Below are positions 1 to 8,501 of a stretch of 64,000 nt of DNA, piece by piece. This stretch comes from VGNY01 sp964549635 (GTDB lineage: Bacteria; Chloroflexota; Dehalococcoidia; GIF9; UBA5629): the NCBI GenBank assembly GCA_964549635.1, contig CAZJVJ010000003.1:62001-126000 (forward strand), read 5' to 3'. Within the stretch, counting starts at the first letter, position 1. Each line of letters starts with the position of its first letter. The position numbers and the translations under genes were made by a program. Under the pieces are notes generated by a model that saw only the letters and a list, made by a program, of their open reading frames with translations, was not told the origin of the DNA and made no database searches.

Positions 1-1
1 T

Positions 2-451
2 GAGGTTAAAGCACCTGTAAAGGGAGCTGCTACAAGAACATTCAATGTCTTTATCGGTGATGAGTACTACAAAGTTGAAGTCGAACCTTTGGGTGGTGCG
101 CTTACCCTTGCAACTCCGTATGCTTATGCTCCGTCAACCCCACCTGTATCTGCTCCAGCGGCACCAGTGCCTGTGCCCGAGGCGCCTCCAGCACCGGAGA
201 TTAAGGCAGCTCCAGCCAAGGTGGCTGTAGCTGCAGGAGAAACACCGGTGACTGCCCCAATACCAGGCACAGTAATACGGTATCTGGTTAAGGAAGGTGA
301 TGAAGTTAAAGTAGGTACTGGTATCGTAATTCTGGAAGCTATGAAGATGGAGAATGAGATAGTTTCTCCAGTTGCTGGCAAGGTTAAAGCCATAAGCTGC
401 AAACCCGGAGACAAAGTAGCAGGGGGCGCTGTACTTGCCATCATCGGTTAG
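2..451 (+). CDS. Biotin carboxyl carrier region, C-terminus of pyruvate carboxylase B / oxaloacetate decarboxylase alpha-type protein (partial)
   Basis: The reading frame is open from base 2, so the start lies upstream of the window; about 149 residues are visible. The last 75 residues form a biotinyl/lipoyl domain with the biotinylation motif EAMKMENEI, where the second K is modified. Before it lies an Ala/Pro-rich flexible linker, and before that a piece that looks like the end of the carboxyltransferase domain (FNVFIGDEYYKVEVEP). This order (carboxyltransferase, linker, biotin domain) is that of pyruvate carboxylase subunit B and of the oxaloacetate or methylmalonyl-CoA decarboxylase alpha subunit. 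The next gene starts 6 bp downstream and the following genes are TCA enzymes, so anaplerotic oxaloacetate formation is the best guess. The catalytic domain is outside the window and the substrate cannot be settled. Confidence 0.85.
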   Translation, partial: EVKAPVKGAATRTFNVFIGDEYYKVEVEPLGGALTLATPYAYAPSTPPVSAPAAPVPVPEAPPAPEIKAAPAKVAVAAGETPVTAPIPGTVIRYLVKEGDEVKVGTGIVILEAMKMENEIVSPVAGKVKAISCKPGDKVAGGAVLAIIG

Positions 452-457
452 AATTTA

Positions 458-1711
458 ATGGGTAAAACCCTAAGCGAGAAAATCTTAAGTGAAAAGTCTG
501 GGACTAACGCACGAGCCGGCGATATTGTTATCGCACAAGTAGATTTAGCTTTCGTTCAAGATACTACAGGCCCTTTGACCATAAGGCAGTTTAAGGAAGT
601 CAAGGGTGGAAGGCTGGCTAACCCGCAGAAAACCGCTATTTTTTTGGATCATGCTATTCCAAGTCCTAATCGGCAATTATCTAATGACCATCAGTTTTTG
701 CGTCAATTCGCTGAAGAAACCGGTTGCCTTATTTTTGAGGGCGGTCATGGGATATGCCATCAGCTGGTGGCTGAGATATTTGCTAGTCCGGGCGATATTA
801 TCGTTGGCGCTGACTCGCATACGGTAACTGCTGGTGGTTTGGGCGCATTCGCTACTGGTATGGGCTCAAGCGATGTTGCCGTCGTTTTGGCATTGGGCAA
901 AACATGGTTTCGAGTGCCAGAGAGTTTCAAAATTGAAATCAGCGGCAAATTCGAAAAGTGGGTCGGGGCTAAAGATTTAGTGCTTCACCTAATTGGCGTA
1001 CTTGGAGCTGACGGAGCAACTTATAAAGCTCTAGAATTCAGCGGGGAAACTGTGGTTAATATGAATATATCGCAGCGCCTTACGATAGCTAATATGGCGG
1101 TGGAAGCTGGTGCTAAAGTTGGGCTTTTCCCCAGTGATGATGTAACTAGAAAGTATCTGTCAGCTCGAGGCAGAGCCAGCAAATACCGACCTCTAAGCCC
1201 GGATGCTGATGCCAATTATGAACGTAGCATTGCCGTTGACGTTGCTGAGCTTGAGCCATTGGTAGCCATGCCCCACTCTGTTGATAATGTTGCCCCGGCG
1301 AGGATGCTAGCCGGTACCCCAATCCACCAGGTATTCATTGGCACATGCACCAACGGTCGTCTTGAAGATTTAGCAATAGCTGCTGCTGTGCTTAAAAACA
1401 GAAAATGTCATCCCCGAGTTAGGTTGATAGTAGCTCCAGCATCAAGGCAAATTTTGGCTGAGGCCATGAAAGCCGGTTTTATACAAACTTTGATTGCTGC
1501 TGGTGCCATCTTGTTGCCACCCGGATGTGCTGCTTGTCTTGGTCTTCACCAGGGTGTCCTTGGGGATAATGAAGTATGTGTGTCTACAGCTAACCGCAAT
1601 TTTAAAGGTCGAATGGGCAATCCAGCAGCCCATATATATCTGGCTAGCCCAGCTACTGCCGCGGCTTCAGCTGTGACCGGCGAAATCACAGACCCTAGAA
1701 TGATATCATGA
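458..1711 (+). CDS. Aconitase / 3-isopropylmalate dehydratase family, large subunit
   Basis: 417 residues, the normal length of a LeuC-type large subunit. It carries the [4Fe-4S] ligand motifs of the aconitase superfamily: Cys in GTCTNGRLEDL near residue 290 and the Cys-x-x-Cys pair in PGCAACLG near residue 350. The N-terminal GHGICHQL and GADSHTVTAGGLG motifs are also typical. With the small subunit encoded just downstream it would form a heterodimeric hydro-lyase. Sequence alone does not separate aconitase, homoaconitase and isopropylmalate dehydratase. The neighbours are isocitrate dehydrogenase, malate dehydrogenase, fumarase and succinate dehydrogenase, with no leuA or leuB in sight, so I infer it isomerises citrate to isocitrate. 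The stop overlaps the small-subunit start (ATGA). Confidence 0.85.
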   Translation: MGKTLSEKILSEKSGTNARAGDIVIAQVDLAFVQDTTGPLTIRQFKEVKGGRLANPQKTAIFLDHAIPSPNRQLSNDHQFLRQFAEETGCLIFEGGHGICHQLVAEIFASPGDIIVGADSHTVTAGGLGAFATGMGSSDVAVVLALGKTWFRVPESFKIEISGKFEKWVGAKDLVLHLIGVLGADGATYKALEFSGETVVNMNISQRLTIANMAVEAGAKVGLFPSDDVTRKYLSARGRASKYRPLSPDADANYERSIAVDVAELEPLVAMPHSVDNVAPARMLAGTPIHQVFIGTCTNGRLEDLAIAAAVLKNRKCHPRVRLIVAPASRQILAEAMKAGFIQTLIAAGAILLPPGCAACLGLHQGVLGDNEVCVSTANRNFKGRMGNPAAHIYLASPATAAASAVTGEITDPRMIS

Positions 1712-2217
1712 AGTCTGGTTTGGTACTAAAAGGTAAGGCCTTTAAATTTGGTGATGATATCTCTACAGACCTTATTATCTCTGGAAAGTACGCGCATTTG
1801 AGGAGCAATCTGGCAGAACTGGCCAAACATGTAATGGAAGATGCCGATCCTGAGTTTGTCAAAAGGGTAAGACCCGGTGACTTTATTGTAGGTGGCAATA
1901 ATTTCGGACTTGGCTCTAGTCGTGAGCATGCAGCACTGGTCATTAAAATGGCTGGTGTAAGCGCTGTCCTGGCAAAATCGGTTGCCCGCATCTTTTTCCG
2001 GAATGCTATAAATCAGGGATTACCAGTACTTATATGCGATACAGATAAAATTGACGCTGGTGACGAAATAGAGATAAATTTAACTAAAGGTGAAATCACG
2101 GATCTAACCAGTGGAGCTCGGCTAACTTTTGGCAGAATCCCAAAAGTGATGTTGGACATCCTGGGTGAAGGAGGGCTTATCCCTTACATAAATAAATACG
2201 GTGATTTCATCACCTGA
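1708..2217 (+). CDS. Aconitase / 3-isopropylmalate dehydratase family, small subunit
   Basis: 169 residues, the swivelling domain carried as a separate small subunit (LeuD type). Visible family motifs are the N-terminal GDDISTDLI and the substrate-contacting GSSREHAALV at about residues 71-80. The start ATG overlaps the stop of the large subunit by 4 bp, which points to translational coupling of a 1:1 complex. Context favours a role as the second half of a two-subunit aconitase in the TCA segment. A true isopropylmalate isomerase cannot be excluded. Confidence 0.85.
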   Translation: MKSGLVLKGKAFKFGDDISTDLIISGKYAHLRSNLAELAKHVMEDADPEFVKRVRPGDFIVGGNNFGLGSSREHAALVIKMAGVSAVLAKSVARIFFRNAINQGLPVLICDTDKIDAGDEIEINLTKGEITDLTSGARLTFGRIPKVMLDILGEGGLIPYINKYGDFIT

Positions 2218-2239
2218 TTTTTGTAAATGGCATAATGTC

Positions 2240-3343
2240 ATGACTCACAAGATAACTCTTATTCCTGGCGATGGCACTGGTCCTGAGGTTATCGAAGCGA
2301 CCCGGAGGGTGTTGGAGGCCACGGGAATTAAATTTGAATGGGACGTAGTAACGGTTGGTCAGGAAGCTATGGACAGATTCGGCACACCGCTTCCTGAGTC
2401 TGTTCTTGAGTCCATCAAGAAAAACAAGGTTGCTCTTAAGGGACCAGTAACTACGCCGATTGGCACTGGCTTCAGAAGTGTCAACGTAGCTTTACGCCAG
2501 AGCTTGGACTTGTATGCTTGTCTCCGTCCATGCAAGACTTATCCTGGCGTGCCATCGCGATTTAAGGATGTTGATATCGTAGTGATTAGAGAGAATACTG
2601 AAGACCTGTACAGCGGGATCGAATTTGCCAAGGGAAGTTCCGACGCGTTTGAACTCATGGGCCTAGTCTCCCGGGTGATAAAAACAAAGTCATGGGAAGA
2701 TGCTGGATTCAGTATAAAAGTGATTTCTGAGAAAGGTTCCCGGCGAATAGTGAAGTTTGGCTTCGAATATGCCCGGGCCGAGAACAGGAAAAAAGTCAGC
2801 GTGGCCCATAAGGCTAACATCTTAAAGTTCTCCGACGGCATTTTTCTAGATGTGGCCCGCGAGGTGGCTAAGGAATATTCTGAAATAGAATTCGAGGACG
2901 TGGTTATTGACGCCCTATGTATGCGACTTGTCATGAATCCTCAGCAGTACGATGTTATTGTTCTGCCTAATCTATACGGTGACATTGTCTCTGATCTTTG
3001 TGCTGGCCTGATTGGTGGTTTGGGAATCGCGCCCGGGGCTAACATTGGTGATAATATGGCTGTTTTCGAACCTACCCATGGTAGCGCTCCAAAATATGCT
3101 GGTCAGAACAAAGTTAATCCAATGGCTACAATGCTCTCAGCTGTGATGATGCTTCGGCATATAAACGAAATCGAAGCCGCAGCTAGGCTAGAAAAAGCCA
3201 TAGCTGAAGTGATTGCAGAGGGGAAAAACGTTACCTATGACCTGAAATTTGATCGGAACCTACCTGCAGCAACCACTTCACAGGTTGCCGATGCAGTGAT
3301 CGAGAAATTGATAAGGAGGGATAGAAATGCGAAGCAAAGTTAG
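2240..3343 (+). CDS. Isocitrate dehydrogenase, NAD-type (isocitrate/isopropylmalate dehydrogenase family)
   Basis: 367 residues. It begins with the family signature ITLIPGDGTGPEV and has the substrate motif SVNVALRQSLDLYACLRP, whose serine contacts isocitrate, followed by RENTEDLYSGIE, which is diagnostic of isocitrate rather than isopropylmalate dehydrogenases. The metal-binding NLYGDIVSD and the nucleotide-site GSAPKYAGQ, close to NAD-type enzymes, are present. An upstream in-frame ATG at 2201 would overlap the previous gene and add 13 unconserved residues, so I chose 2240 although no clear ribosome site precedes it. It oxidatively decarboxylates isocitrate to 2-oxoglutarate. It lies between the aconitase-type genes and malate dehydrogenase, and its last 17 bp overlap mdh. 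Confidence 0.88.
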   Translation: MTHKITLIPGDGTGPEVIEATRRVLEATGIKFEWDVVTVGQEAMDRFGTPLPESVLESIKKNKVALKGPVTTPIGTGFRSVNVALRQSLDLYACLRPCKTYPGVPSRFKDVDIVVIRENTEDLYSGIEFAKGSSDAFELMGLVSRVIKTKSWEDAGFSIKVISEKGSRRIVKFGFEYARAENRKKVSVAHKANILKFSDGIFLDVAREVAKEYSEIEFEDVVIDALCMRLVMNPQQYDVIVLPNLYGDIVSDLCAGLIGGLGIAPGANIGDNMAVFEPTHGSAPKYAGQNKVNPMATMLSAVMMLRHINEIEAAARLEKAIAEVIAEGKNVTYDLKFDRNLPAATTSQVADAVIEKLIRRDRNAKQS

Positions 3344-4256
3344 TGTTATAGGTGCTGGCAATGTCGGGGCTACTTTAGCCCAGCGTATCGCTGAAAAAGG
3401 CTACGCTGATGTAGTGTTGGTTGACATTATTGAAGGCTTACCTCAGGGCAAGGGGTTGGATATGCTTCAAACGGGTCCAATTACAGGTTCCGATGCCAAA
3501 GTTATTGGCACGAATTCCTACGAAGAGACTGCCAACTCGGATATTGTGGCGATCACATCAGGAGTAGCGCGGAAACCAGGCATGAGCCGTGATGATTTGG
3601 TTTTGACTAATATGACCATTGTAAAATCAGTAACTGAACAAGTGGTTAAATATTCGCCAAATTGCACAATTATCATGGTGACTAATCCGTTGGACGCCAT
3701 GACGCAATTGGCGCTTCGTGTAAGTGGTTTCCCCCGAAATCGAGTTTTCGGTCAATCCGGCATTTTGGATACTTCTAGGTTCAGAACCTTTATAGCACAG
3801 GAACTCAACGTCTCGGTCGAAGATGTTTACGCTTGTGTTTTGGGGGGACACGGAGATACCATGGTGCCTATTCCGCGATTAACTACAGTGGCTGGCATTC
3901 CCATAACTGAGCTCCTGCCTCAAGAAACTGTAAACCGAATTGTTGACCGAACAGTCAAAGGTGGTGGCGAAATAGTTGCCCTGCTAAAGACAGGGAGCGC
4001 CTTTTATGCACCAGCAGCGGCCACTGCGCAAATGATTGAATCTATGTTGTTGGACAAGAAAAGAATTTTGCCCTGTGCTGTGTATCTTGACGGGGAATAT
4101 GGCATTAAAGGTGTGGTGGTTGGAGTACCGGCGAAGATAGGTAAAAATGGTGTTGAGCAGATAATCGAACTGAAGCTGACCCTGGAGGAAAGTGCTGCCC
4201 TCAAAAAATCGGCCGAGGCAGTTAGAGAGCTTTTGAGAGTAATGAAACTGGAGTAG
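3327..4256 (+). CDS. mdh: Malate dehydrogenase
   Basis: 309 residues of the LDH/MDH superfamily, in the LDH-like MDH subgroup. Visible are the Rossmann motif GAGNVGATLAQ, the NAD-selecting Asp in VVLVDI, the loop R-x-x-x-R segment around ARKPGMSRDDL, the catalytic Asp in GILDTSRFR and the catalytic His in GGHGDTMVP. It interconverts malate and oxaloacetate in the cytoplasm. A strong ribosome site (aaggaggg) precedes the ATG and lies inside the end of the isocitrate dehydrogenase gene. The start fits the normal N-terminus of the family. The gene continues the TCA order and is followed by fumarase alpha. Confidence 0.93.
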   Translation: MRSKVSVIGAGNVGATLAQRIAEKGYADVVLVDIIEGLPQGKGLDMLQTGPITGSDAKVIGTNSYEETANSDIVAITSGVARKPGMSRDDLVLTNMTIVKSVTEQVVKYSPNCTIIMVTNPLDAMTQLALRVSGFPRNRVFGQSGILDTSRFRTFIAQELNVSVEDVYACVLGGHGDTMVPIPRLTTVAGIPITELLPQETVNRIVDRTVKGGGEIVALLKTGSAFYAPAAATAQMIESMLLDKKRILPCAVYLDGEYGIKGVVVGVPAKIGKNGVEQIIELKLTLEESAALKKSAEAVRELLRVMKLE

Positions 4257-4263
4257 CTGCTCA

Positions 4264-5109
4264 ATGCGAGATATTGATTGCAAGATGATAACGGAAACGG
4301 TGGCGAATCTTTTTCAGGAAGCGTGTCTCTATTTGCCTGAAGATGTGCTTGATTCACTCAAGCAGGCGAAAGAAAGAGAGGAGTCGCCTGTGGCTAGGGA
4401 CGTTCTAGATAAAATAATTGAGAACACAGAGATTGCGGTTCGAGAGGGAATTCCCTTATGTCAGGATACAGGTGCAGCAGTGGTGTTTTTAGAAGTGGGA
4501 CAGGAAGTTCACGTAGTTGGCGGTGATTTAGAGGTTTGTATAAATGAAGGAGTTCGTCAAGCGTATGAAAAGGGTTACCTGCGGAAATCTATGGTGCGCC
4601 AGCCATTCTCCGCGCGCGTCAACACGAAGGATAATACCCCAGCTATCATACATACTGAAATTACGCCTGGAGATAGACTCAAAATCAGCGTGATGCCCAA
4701 GGGCGGTGGGTCTGAAAACTGTTCTCGACTTACGGTGATGCCTCCGGCAAAAGGAAGACAGGGAATTATAGATTTCGTAGTCAACCTTGTTGAAGAGTCT
4801 GGGAGCAATCCATGTCCACCCATTATTGTCGGCCTTGGCATAGGTGGGACAACAGACAAAGCCATGGCATTAGCCAAAAAGGCATTGCTGCGTAAGGTCG
4901 GCGAGTCAAATCCAGACCCAGAGGTCGCTGAATTAGAGAGAGATATTCTCAAAAGGGTAAACAATTTGGGTATCGGCCCCATGGGTTATGGTGGCAGAAT
5001 TACTGCTTTGGCTGTTCACGCTGAAACTTTTCCGGCTCATATTGCTAGCCTGCCCGTGGCTGTTAATATTCAGTGTTGGTGTGCCCGCCACAAGGAGGCA
5101 GTCCTGTGA
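4264..5109 (+). CDS. Fumarate hydratase class I, alpha subunit
   Basis: 281 residues, the usual length of the alpha subunit of the two-subunit, oxygen-sensitive [4Fe-4S] fumarase or L(+)-tartrate dehydratase family. The three cluster cysteines are recognisable in IPLCQDTGAAV, GGSENCSRL and GSNPCPPIIVG. It hydrates fumarate to malate together with the beta subunit, which here is not adjacent but encoded at 8502-9062, beyond the four sdh genes. A ribosome site (aaggagg) for sdhA lies within its last codons and its TGA shares one base with the sdhA ATG. The alternative substrate tartrate is possible but unlikely in this operon. Confidence 0.92.
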   Translation: MRDIDCKMITETVANLFQEACLYLPEDVLDSLKQAKEREESPVARDVLDKIIENTEIAVREGIPLCQDTGAAVVFLEVGQEVHVVGGDLEVCINEGVRQAYEKGYLRKSMVRQPFSARVNTKDNTPAIIHTEITPGDRLKISVMPKGGGSENCSRLTVMPPAKGRQGIIDFVVNLVEESGSNPCPPIIVGLGIGGTTDKAMALAKKALLRKVGESNPDPEVAELERDILKRVNNLGIGPMGYGGRITALAVHAETFPAHIASLPVAVNIQCWCARHKEAVL

Positions 5110-6815
5110 TGAGCCAAAAACATGATGTCATAGTTTTAGGCTCTGGACTTGCTGGACTGCGGGCTGCTATTGAAGCTGCTCGTCATCCAGAATTAGATGT
5201 TGCCATTATCTCCAAAGTCCAGTTAATGCGTTCTCACTCGGTCTGTGCCGAAGGGGGCACTGCTGCTGTAATGCAACCGGATGAGGGAGACAGTTTTGAG
5301 CTTCACGCCTGGGATACAGTTAGAGGTGCTGACTTCCTTTGTGATCAGGACGTCGTGAAGCGCTTCGTTGAAGAGGCACCCAAAGAGATACTGCTACTAG
5401 AACATTGGGGTATTCCGTGGTCGCGACGACCTGATGGGCGGATTGCTCAGCGACCATTTGGTGGCCATAGCTATGACCGGGCCGTTTTTGCTGCCGATAA
5501 GACTGGATTTGCCGAAATGCAGACGCTCTACGATACTCTGCAAAAGTATGCGAATGTAAGTCGATATGACGAGTGTTACGTTACTTCGATATTGATAAGC
5601 AATAACTTGTTTTGCGGTGTGACTGTATGGGATTTGGCCAGTGGCGAGTTCTTTCTAATTCAGGGTAAGGCTTTAATTATTGCCACTGGCGGGGCCTGCC
5701 GCATGTTCGGTTTTACTACTTATTCTCTTACTGCAACTGGCGATGGCTTAGCTATGGCTTACCGGGCTGGACTGCCTATTAAAGATTTGGAGTTTGTCCA
5801 ATTCCATCCTACAGGGCTTGTACCTTCAGGTATCTTGATTACAGAAGCAGCCAGGGGTGAAGGTGGTTACCTATTAAATAACAAGAATGAAAGATTTATG
5901 GGGAAATATGCCCCATCCAAGATGGAGGTCGCTCCAAGGGATATCATTTCTCGAGCCGAGATTACGGAGATTGAAGAGGGCAGAGGGTTTCCGGGACCGG
6001 AAGGTTTGGACTATGTTCACATTGACCTCAGACATCTTGGTGCTACAAAAATCAATGAACGGCTTCCGATGATTAGAGAAGTTGCTATGAGGTTTAATTT
6101 TATCGACCCTATTTACCAGCCTATACCTGTTCGTCCAGCTGCCCATTATTTCATGGGGGGTATACACACCGATATCAACGGCGCTACGCCAGTAAAAGGT
6201 ATCTGGGCAGCTGGAGAAGCTGCATGTGTTTCCCTTCATGGTGCCAACCGTCTCGGCTCGAACTCAACTACTGAATGCCTTGTCTGGGGAAGAATCACCG
6301 GAGATGAGGCTGCCAAGTACGCTTCCGAGCAGAAAACTATTCCTCCCCCACCGAAAACTGAAGCATTAAAAGAAGAGGAGGCGAGAGTTTTCAAACGGTT
6401 TAGTGCCCAAGGGAAAGAAAGTGCTTATGTGCTAAGAAAAGAATTACAGAGAACCATGGATAGTAAAGTCGGGGTTTTTCGCACTGAACCAGATCTAAAA
6501 ATTGCCCTAAATAAGATTCAGGAGCTAAAGCAGCGTTTACCTTCTATTAGAGTCGAAGACCGAGGTCGCATATACAACACTGATTTACTCAGTGCCCTTG
6601 AAGTTGACAATCTGCTTGATTTGGCCGAGATCATTGTATCTGGAGCTTTGGCTCGAACTGAGTCTCGAGGAGCCCATTCCCGGCGGGACTTTCCCAACCG
6701 GGATGATGTCAACTGGCTCAAACATACCTTAGCTTACTATACCCCGAAAGGGCCACGGCTCGATTACATTCCGGTTAATATTACCATGTGGCTGCCGGTA
6801 GAGAGAAAATATTAG
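5109..6815 (+). CDS. sdhA: Succinate dehydrogenase / fumarate reductase flavoprotein subunit
   Basis: 568 residues. The N-terminus has the FAD dinucleotide motif VLGSGLAGLRAAIEA. The covalent FAD site is RSHSVCAEGG, with the histidine conserved. The dicarboxylate site shows QFHPTGLV and TEAARGEGG, and the C-terminal domain has RGAHSRRDFPNRDD. It oxidises succinate to fumarate, or the reverse, and passes electrons to SdhB. The start at 5109 has the ribosome site aaggagg 8 bp upstream and is conserved in context; an in-frame ATG at 5073 lies inside the fumarase gene and is less likely. The gene order is A-C-D-B. Direction in vivo (oxidation or reduction) cannot be read from the sequence. Confidence 0.95.
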   Translation: MSQKHDVIVLGSGLAGLRAAIEAARHPELDVAIISKVQLMRSHSVCAEGGTAAVMQPDEGDSFELHAWDTVRGADFLCDQDVVKRFVEEAPKEILLLEHWGIPWSRRPDGRIAQRPFGGHSYDRAVFAADKTGFAEMQTLYDTLQKYANVSRYDECYVTSILISNNLFCGVTVWDLASGEFFLIQGKALIIATGGACRMFGFTTYSLTATGDGLAMAYRAGLPIKDLEFVQFHPTGLVPSGILITEAARGEGGYLLNNKNERFMGKYAPSKMEVAPRDIISRAEITEIEEGRGFPGPEGLDYVHIDLRHLGATKINERLPMIREVAMRFNFIDPIYQPIPVRPAAHYFMGGIHTDINGATPVKGIWAAGEAACVSLHGANRLGSNSTTECLVWGRITGDEAAKYASEQKTIPPPPKTEALKEEEARVFKRFSAQGKESAYVLRKELQRTMDSKVGVFRTEPDLKIALNKIQELKQRLPSIRVEDRGRIYNTDLLSALEVDNLLDLAEIIVSGALARTESRGAHSRRDFPNRDDVNWLKHTLAYYTPKGPRLDYIPVNITMWLPVERKY

Positions 6816-6826
6816 GGGGTTTGGTG

Positions 6827-7270
6827 ATGAAACGCATGCAACATCGGCCGAACTATCTGGGCGCCAGTGGCTGGGTGTGGGCGGGAAACTATAAAGTCGA
6901 GCGCTATCTTTATTTACTTCATAGAATAACCGGTTTAGGAATTCTGCTTTTTCTTTTGATTCATTTGATTGTGACGACCGTTTTCCGTATCCAGGGACAG
7001 CACGTATGGGAAACTACTATGAAGATACTCCATAACCCATGGTTTAAGGTCGGTGAATATCTAGTTGTTGTTGCCTTTGTCTACCATACCTTAAACGGTC
7101 TACGGCTTATATTACAGGAGCTGGGTTTTCTGCTGGGACGTCCCACGCCACCGATTTATCCATACAGTGACTCACTCCGTAAGAAGCGCCCTTGGACAAT
7201 GGCCATGATAGCCTTAGTTATTATTTTAGTCCTTATCTTCTTTTACGATTTCCTTGCTGGAGGCTGGTGA
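6827..7270 (+). CDS. sdhC: Succinate dehydrogenase cytochrome b-type membrane subunit C
   Basis: 147 residues with three predicted membrane helices (about residues 32-56, 75-98 and 120-143). The first helix begins with the SdhC signature HRITGLGILLFLLIHL and the second contains YHTLNGLR, whose histidine is a likely heme b ligand. It anchors the SdhAB unit and forms part of the quinone site with SdhD. The ATG at 6827 follows a purine-rich ribosome site (aggggg); longer in-frame starts would lie within the sdhA end. The stop overlaps the sdhD start by one base. Confidence 0.85.
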   Translation: MKRMQHRPNYLGASGWVWAGNYKVERYLYLLHRITGLGILLFLLIHLIVTTVFRIQGQHVWETTMKILHNPWFKVGEYLVVVAFVYHTLNGLRLILQELGFLLGRPTPPIYPYSDSLRKKRPWTMAMIALVIILVLIFFYDFLAGGW

Positions 7271-7632
7271 TGCGTAATACATACTTATGGTTTGCGCAAT
7301 TGGTGACTGGTATATTAATTGCAGTGTTGCTAGGTATACACATGGTAACACAACATCTTGATGCTATTCTTAAATTTTTTGGTATCGATTTCACTGACGC
7401 GACAGCATGGGAATCAATGATTGGGCGTTCTCGCGAGGCTATATGGGCTAGTTTATATATTGCACTTCTAGCTGTTGCGCTTTATCATGCACTTAATGGG
7501 CTCAGGAATATCATTCTGGAACTGAGTCCCTCGACCAGAATTGCGCGTATTGTCACATGGGCTATTGTGGTTTTTGGCGTGATTGCTTTTGCCTGGGGTA
7601 GTTATGTACCAATTGCCTTGCTTTCTGTTTAG
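7270..7632 (+). CDS. sdhD: Succinate dehydrogenase membrane anchor subunit D
   Basis: 120 residues and three hydrophobic helices (about residues 5-26, 53-75 and 90-114). The motif YHALNGLRNIILE in helix 2 mirrors YHTLNGLR in SdhC and is the expected second heme ligand region, so the two anchors look like diverged paralogues forming a pseudo-symmetric pair. The ATG at 7270 shares its A with the TGA of sdhC, indicating coupled translation. It would bind heme b and quinone with SdhC. Confidence 0.8.
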   Translation: MRNTYLWFAQLVTGILIAVLLGIHMVTQHLDAILKFFGIDFTDATAWESMIGRSREAIWASLYIALLAVALYHALNGLRNIILELSPSTRIARIVTWAIVVFGVIAFAWGSYVPIALLSV

Positions 7633-7640
7633 GAGGAAAT

Positions 7641-8477
7641 ATGAGTGAGCATATAACCAGGCAGGTAACGTTCCGAGTGCAAAGGTATAATCCTGAAGGT
7701 GGCTGTGAACCATATATTCAGGAATTTATAGTACCATCGGGCCGTGGTATGACAGTGCTCGATGGTCTCATCTATATAAAAGAAAATCTTGATAGCAGCC
7801 TGGCGTTCCGTACTTCATGTCGCATGGCTATCTGCGGTTCCTGTGGAATGCTTATAAACAATTACCCCCATCTTGCCTGTCATACACAAATAGAGGAATT
7901 TCGTTCAAATACGCTAACGATTAAACCATTGCCAAACTTGGCCATTATAAAGGACTTGGTGGTTGATCTTATTCCATTCTTCGATATGCACAAGTCAATA
8001 AAACCCTACGTTATCCGACGAGATGTAGAGGAAATGGAAAATCCGACCGCTGAATTTTCTCAATCGCCGCTGGTACTGGAAGCATTGCTCCAATTTACCT
8101 ATTGCGTAAAATGTGGTATTTGTGTTTCTGCGTGTCCTACCTCAGCTAGTGACAGGCTTTTCTTTGGCCCGCAGGCTTTAGCCCAGTGTTACCGTTATTG
8201 CGCTGATACACGAGATGAGGGTGAAGAGGAAAGGTTCTCAGTTATTGATACGGAGCATGGTGTCTGGCATTGTCATCTGGCGGGTGCTTGTTCAGAAGCG
8301 TGTCCCAAGGGGGTAGACCCGGCTCTAGCTATTCAGTTGCTAAAGAGACGACTGGTATCGCGGGCTTTAGGGATAAGCAAGAAAAAGCGACCTGCGTTGA
8401 CAGTTTCACTTCCAAACCACCAAAGTAAACCAAAGGTTCCCTTCCCTGAGTTTACTGTGACAAGTCCTGAATCGTAA
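7641..8477 (+). CDS. sdhB: Succinate dehydrogenase / fumarate reductase iron-sulfur subunit
   Basis: 278 residues. The N-terminal half is a plant-type ferredoxin domain with CRMAICGSCGMLI and a later Cys in HLACH for the [2Fe-2S] cluster. The C-terminal half has CVKCGICVSACPTS and CSEACPKGVDP for the [4Fe-4S] and [3Fe-4S] clusters. It carries electrons from SdhA to the membrane subunits. A perfect ribosome site (aggagg) lies just before the ATG. The extra 30 or so C-terminal residues are basic and then Pro-rich, with no recognisable domain. Confidence 0.93.
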   Translation: MSEHITRQVTFRVQRYNPEGGCEPYIQEFIVPSGRGMTVLDGLIYIKENLDSSLAFRTSCRMAICGSCGMLINNYPHLACHTQIEEFRSNTLTIKPLPNLAIIKDLVVDLIPFFDMHKSIKPYVIRRDVEEMENPTAEFSQSPLVLEALLQFTYCVKCGICVSACPTSASDRLFFGPQALAQCYRYCADTRDEGEEERFSVIDTEHGVWHCHLAGACSEACPKGVDPALAIQLLKRRLVSRALGISKKKRPALTVSLPNHQSKPKVPFPEFTVTSPES

Positions 8478-8501
8478 TAGGTCTCTTACCTGGAGGAACA
8501 G

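Noticed and set aside
124..444. 106-codon minus-strand frame
   Set aside because: Antisense to the biotin-carrier gene; its Ala/Gly/Thr-rich composition mirrors the Ala/Pro linker.
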